Shown: in pieces, positions 60,545 to 64,000 of the stretch
Position numbering within the stretch: the first letter of the stretch is position 1
Layout of the letters: every line of letters starts with the position of its first letter
Assembly (NCBI GenBank): GCA_030068075.1
Contig: CM057826.1
Span: 72,265,312-72,329,311 of the forward strand
DNA from: Paguma larvata
Taxonomy: Eukaryota; Chordata; Mammalia; Carnivora; Viverridae
Direction: 5' to 3'
Length of the DNA stretch: 64,000 nt
The notes under the pieces: generated by a model
Databases searched by the model: none
What the model saw: only the letters and a program-made list of their open reading frames with translations
What the model was told of the DNA's origin: nothing
Made by a program: the position numbers and the translations under genes

Positions 60545-61060
60545 ACAGTCTAGTCTCAACATAGCAGCAAGGACAATCCTTTAAAAATATCTGCAGTGGC
60601 TCTCCATTTTGCTCAGAGTAAAAGCCAAAGTCCTTACATTGTTCTATAAGTTGTATGACCCTATGTTCCAGTTTGCCTGGGATAGGTCTAATTTATGCAA
60701 GCTATTTGGATGTAACTATTAAACAAGTACATATTCTGTACTCTAGTGAGAGTCCCAGATTGTATGATAGGTTATACGGTCACCCACCTAGAATGCACCA
60801 CATGGTCTGGCTCCTCATAATCTGTTGGCCCCCTCTCTCTTCTCTAGCCACACTGGCCTCCTTACTATTCTTCCCACACACTGGCCACTTCTACTCTAGG
60901 GCTTCTGTTCTAACTTCCCTCTGCAAGGAACACTTCCCCAGATACCAACTTGGCCTCTCTCCTTCATCTTTTCCAAGTTGGCTCAGATCTCACCTTCTCA
61001 AAGAGGTCATCACTGACCACCTGTTTAATATTTGTAGAATGAGCAACTGAATACTGGATA
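60545..61060 (+). repeat. L2 LINE 3' region, plus strand
   Basis: 'cagtggctctccattttgct', 'cagagtaaaagccaaagtcc', 'ccacatggtctggctcctca', 'ctagccacactggcctcctt', 'gatctcaccttctcaaagag', 'gtcatcactgaccacctgtt' are in L2 order. The 131-codon frame here is repeat-derived. Confidence 0.85.
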
Positions 61061-61262
61061 CTTTTCTTTACATTGATCCTTGTTTAGTCTTAAATCTAGA
61101 CTTCAATCTTAGTCTTAACAAAGTAGCCGTTAAAAGGTGGGTTTGGTATATATTGTATTTTATCTAATATACAATTCTAATGTTTGTATTAAAGTAAATA
61201 TATCGAAATTTGAGGAAAAGGAAAAGGAAAATGTTCTCTGTGACATCTAAAATGATCACATG

Positions 61263-61466
61263 GTGGGGGGGGGTGGTTCTCTGGGTGGCTTAGTTCGTTA
61301 AACCTCTGACTGAGGTTCAGGTCATGATCTCATGGTTTGTGGATTTGAGCCCCATGTCACAGAGCCTGTTTGGGATTTTCTCTCCTCCCTCTCTCTCTCT
61401 GCCCCTCCCTGACTCATGCTTTCTCTGTCTCAGAATAAATAAGTACACTTTCAAACAAATTTTTTT
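61263..61466 (+). mobile_element. CAN-SINE, plus strand
   Basis: Degraded head after a G-run ('ggttctctgggtggcttagt'), 'ggttcaggtcatgatctcat' body, (TC) tract and A/T-rich tail. Perfect 13-bp duplication aaatgatcacatg at 61250-61262 and 61467-61479. The G-run replaces the usual gggg start. Confidence 0.95.
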
Positions 61467-61479
61467 AAATGATCACATG

Positions 61480-62433
61480 ACTTTTAGTACTGTGCACACT
61501 GGATTTTACGGAACAGTGCCTGAAGGGTTCATGAAAACTCTGCCATACACCATTCTGAGACCCAGAGGCTCTGTGGTTACACAGAAATATCTGGTCCCCC
61601 ACCAATATGGAACAAGTTTCAGTTTAGTATTTGTTGTCGAACATGTCTCTGCGTATCTTCCTAGCAAGCATATATTTGGTCCAAAGAGAGCATGCTGTAG
61701 TACATGTAGTGCCCTTTCAAGTTTATTTTATCACCAGTCTTTATTCTCTCAAAATTCAAGGGTTTTGTTCCAGCTACTAGGTAATTTGATTCTTTTTTAC
61801 TTGCTTGGCACAGTCACTAACCCCTTATCTGGCTAGTTGTTTTTATTGTCGAATTGGCCATTCAATCTTAATTACATTCAGCTGTCTGACCCATTCTATG
61901 TTTTTGTGCTACAAAGTTCAAAATTAGGAATCTAATCTATGCCTTAAGAAATTAAAATAGCAGATCTGGGAAATTAGAAGCTATGCATATGAATCTACTT
62001 GGAAGAAAAGTGAAGAAAATAAGAAATGACTGGCTCATGGCATTAAAAAAATAGGAATGAAGGGCATTCTAGAAAATGAAAATAATGGAACTGATTTTCA
62101 CTCATTTGAGTCAATTTCAATTTGAACTTGAATAGGAATTGCCATTTAGAAGGTTAAAATTATCTATAAGTACGTTTTTCCCCCTAAACCATAGAAGTAA
62201 GTTAGTTTGAACAAGACATTTTGGTTGTAACAATAAGAAAGAAATTGCTTGATAAGAAGAGATCTGTCTAAATTTATTAGAAGCACTTTAAAAGAAATAT
62301 ATGTTGACTGTAAATGTTTAAGAAATAGGCTGTACTAGAAATGGCTGAATCTCTAATATTTGCTTTTAATTATAGCATTATAAGCACATATTTTTTGTGT
62401 TATTATACAACTATTGCTGCAATAGCTAAATAT
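61480..62433. other. No recognised feature
   Basis: AT-rich unique-looking sequence. Confidence 0.4.
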
Positions 62434-62445
62434 TGTAACACTATT

Positions 62446-62661
62446 TTTTTATTTATTTTTGAGAGACATAGAGACAGAGCGTGAGCAGGAGAAGGGCAGA
62501 GAGAGAGGGAGATACAGAATCTGAAGCAGGCTCCAGGCTCTGATGAGCCGTCAGCACAGAGCCCAACATGGGGCTCGACGTGGGGCTCGAACTCATAGAC
62601 TGTGAGATCATGACCTGAGCTGAAGTCGGCCGCTTAACCAACTGAGCCACCCAGGCACCCC
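62446..62661 (-). mobile_element. CAN-SINE, cat type, minus strand
   Basis: T-run, 'atttatttttgagagacata', GA tract, body and head complement 'ctgagccacccaggcacccc'. Flanked by tgtaacactatt (62434-62445) and tataacactatt (62662-62673). A small tandem duplication of 'ggggctcgacgt' type lies near 62570-62590. Confidence 0.96.
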
Positions 62662-62673
62662 TATAACACTATT

Positions 62674-64000
62674 GTAGAGGTTAAATAATTATAAAAATAT
62701 AATAAATTACAGAGAATCAAATAATAACCCCAGATATAATTCCATTATTTTCAATCACAAGTAATATACTTTGTATTTGAACAGCAAAACAAAATCAGAA
62801 CTCTTATATGACTGACAAATGAACATATACTTTTCACGGAAACTATGAAACTTTGATAAAAACAATTACAATAGCATAAAACATTTGAAGATATTTAAGC
62901 CACATTTGAAGTCATTAGTTACTTGTATGTCTAAGACAGCATTCCTCTCTTTGGAGGACTAGCTCTTCCTACCTATGTAGAACTTCTCTCCTTCTCTTCC
63001 CTGTGCCCCACTCCCAGCTGTCACCACATGATTGAATTGGAGCTTCCTTTCTTTCTACATGATACTACCTCACTGGCTTCAGTGATGAGCTCAATTGAAC
63101 ACTTACTACCATTGTCCATTTTAGAGAGGTTTCAGACTAAGATTGGCATGAGAAAGAGTCAAGAATAGTGGAAAAGAGTTTCTCCTTTTCTGATGGTGTA
63201 TCTGGGATGATTTGAACCCAGATGCTGTTGGCAACATTCAAGTCTCTCACAGCATGGGGAGCCTTGCCTGCCTGGGAGAAATTAAGCAGTGAATAACATA
63301 CAGAAAGAAGTAGAGACCCGGAAACAGAGTCCTGAAGATGTACGAGTCCCTTGGTCCAGCCACTCTTGCCCATTCCTTGGTTATTTCTTGGAAACAGTGT
63401 CTCTATTTCTGCCTAGTTCGCGCTGAGTTTCCTCACTTGAAATCAAGAGTCCTAAAGCACACCCTGAAAATCTAGCTACAATTGTATAAGTGTGTGTGTG
63501 TGTGTGTGTGTGTAAGTTCTCCTAAATGAGAATGTGATTAACGCAAGTCTAGTCTGTTTACTTACCTGAAATGTTCTTTAAGATTTTAGACAATCAAAAA
63601 AAAAGTGAATTAAAGGATCTGTTGTGCAAAATAAATCCAGTGTAACAAGTGTCATGAATAAAATACTTACTTCTTTTACAAAAACAAACCTCCAGTCTTT
63701 AGTAGTGACCCACTTATCCAAGGTCTAAAAATAACAAAATAATTTGGATGATAATTATGCTCTTTGTAATGGAATTTGATCTCTCTCCCTCTTCATGAAA
63801 TAAGCGATAGAAAGTTTTCTCCTGTTTCCTGTGCTGGGGCCTGAAAATGTTCCTCCCAGTTGACATAAATGAAAGTCTCATAAATAAGGTCAGCTGCAGG
63901 TCTTGACCCCTCACTTACAGACTTTTATAATATTTCTTTAAGTGCATGCCCCATCTTGCATGAGAGCAAGGACTTTTTAATTGTGCAAGTATATTTTTAA
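62674..64000. other. No recognised gene; (TG)n at about 63490-63513
   Basis: AT-rich unique-looking sequence with one TG microsatellite of about 24 nt. Short frames at 63137-63373 and 63714-63914 have no support. Confidence 0.45.

Noticed and set aside
61324..61836. 170-codon plus-strand frame
   Set aside because: Starts inside a SINE and runs into unique AT-rich sequence; no domain, no splice support.
1..64000. CRISPR array, operon, phage or bacterial island
   Set aside because: No regularly spaced repeats, no bacterial-type gene density; repeat content is clearly carnivore genomic.

Overview
This window is mammalian nuclear DNA. It is AT-rich, contains no long open gene, and is full of interspersed repeats. 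About 21 copies of the tRNA-derived carnivore SINE are present. Their head (gcgcctgggtggctcag), body (the 'acttcggctcaggtcatgatctc' region) and (TC)n/AATAAA/A-rich tail match the cat-type CAN-SINE rather than the dog type. The organism is therefore a feliform carnivore, most likely a felid. The species cannot be settled by eye.

Layout. 1-10.3 kb holds old repeats (two MaLR/MIR/L2 groups), three young SINEs and three candidate spliced exons: minus strand 1178-1348, plus strand 4519-4779 with an AATAAA at 5394, and minus strand 5891-6059. 10.37-12.33 kb is a strong CpG island, the only one in the window. It carries good splice donors on both strands, so it is very probably a promoter with first exon(s), possibly bidirectional. 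The gene could not be named. 12.3-28.8 kb is gene-poor DNA with ancient L1, MIR, MER5A-like and hAT-transposase fossils and a 28-bp perfect palindrome at 23.3 kb. 28.8-31.9 kb is a minus-strand L1 with an intact 5' end but no 3' half, carrying a SINE. 32-58 kb is again gene-poor, with MaLR LTRs, L2/MIR, a 5'-truncated L1 whose tail was hit by a SINE, and many SINEs. 58.3-59.2 kb is a Tigger-like DNA transposon split by a SINE. 59.2-64 kb has an LTR fragment, L2 and SINEs.

I found no tRNA, rRNA, CRISPR or other RNA gene, and no complete protein-coding gene. Most open frames in the window are chance frames or repeat-derived. I found no undescribed biological system. The points most worth a second look are the unidentified CpG-island promoter and its nearby candidate exons, and several clear records of retrotransposon behaviour: premature polyadenylation of an L1, a SINE landing in an L1 tail, repeated use of one target site, and a SINE inside a DNA transposon. 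Repeat family names are from memory of consensus sequences and were not checked against a library.
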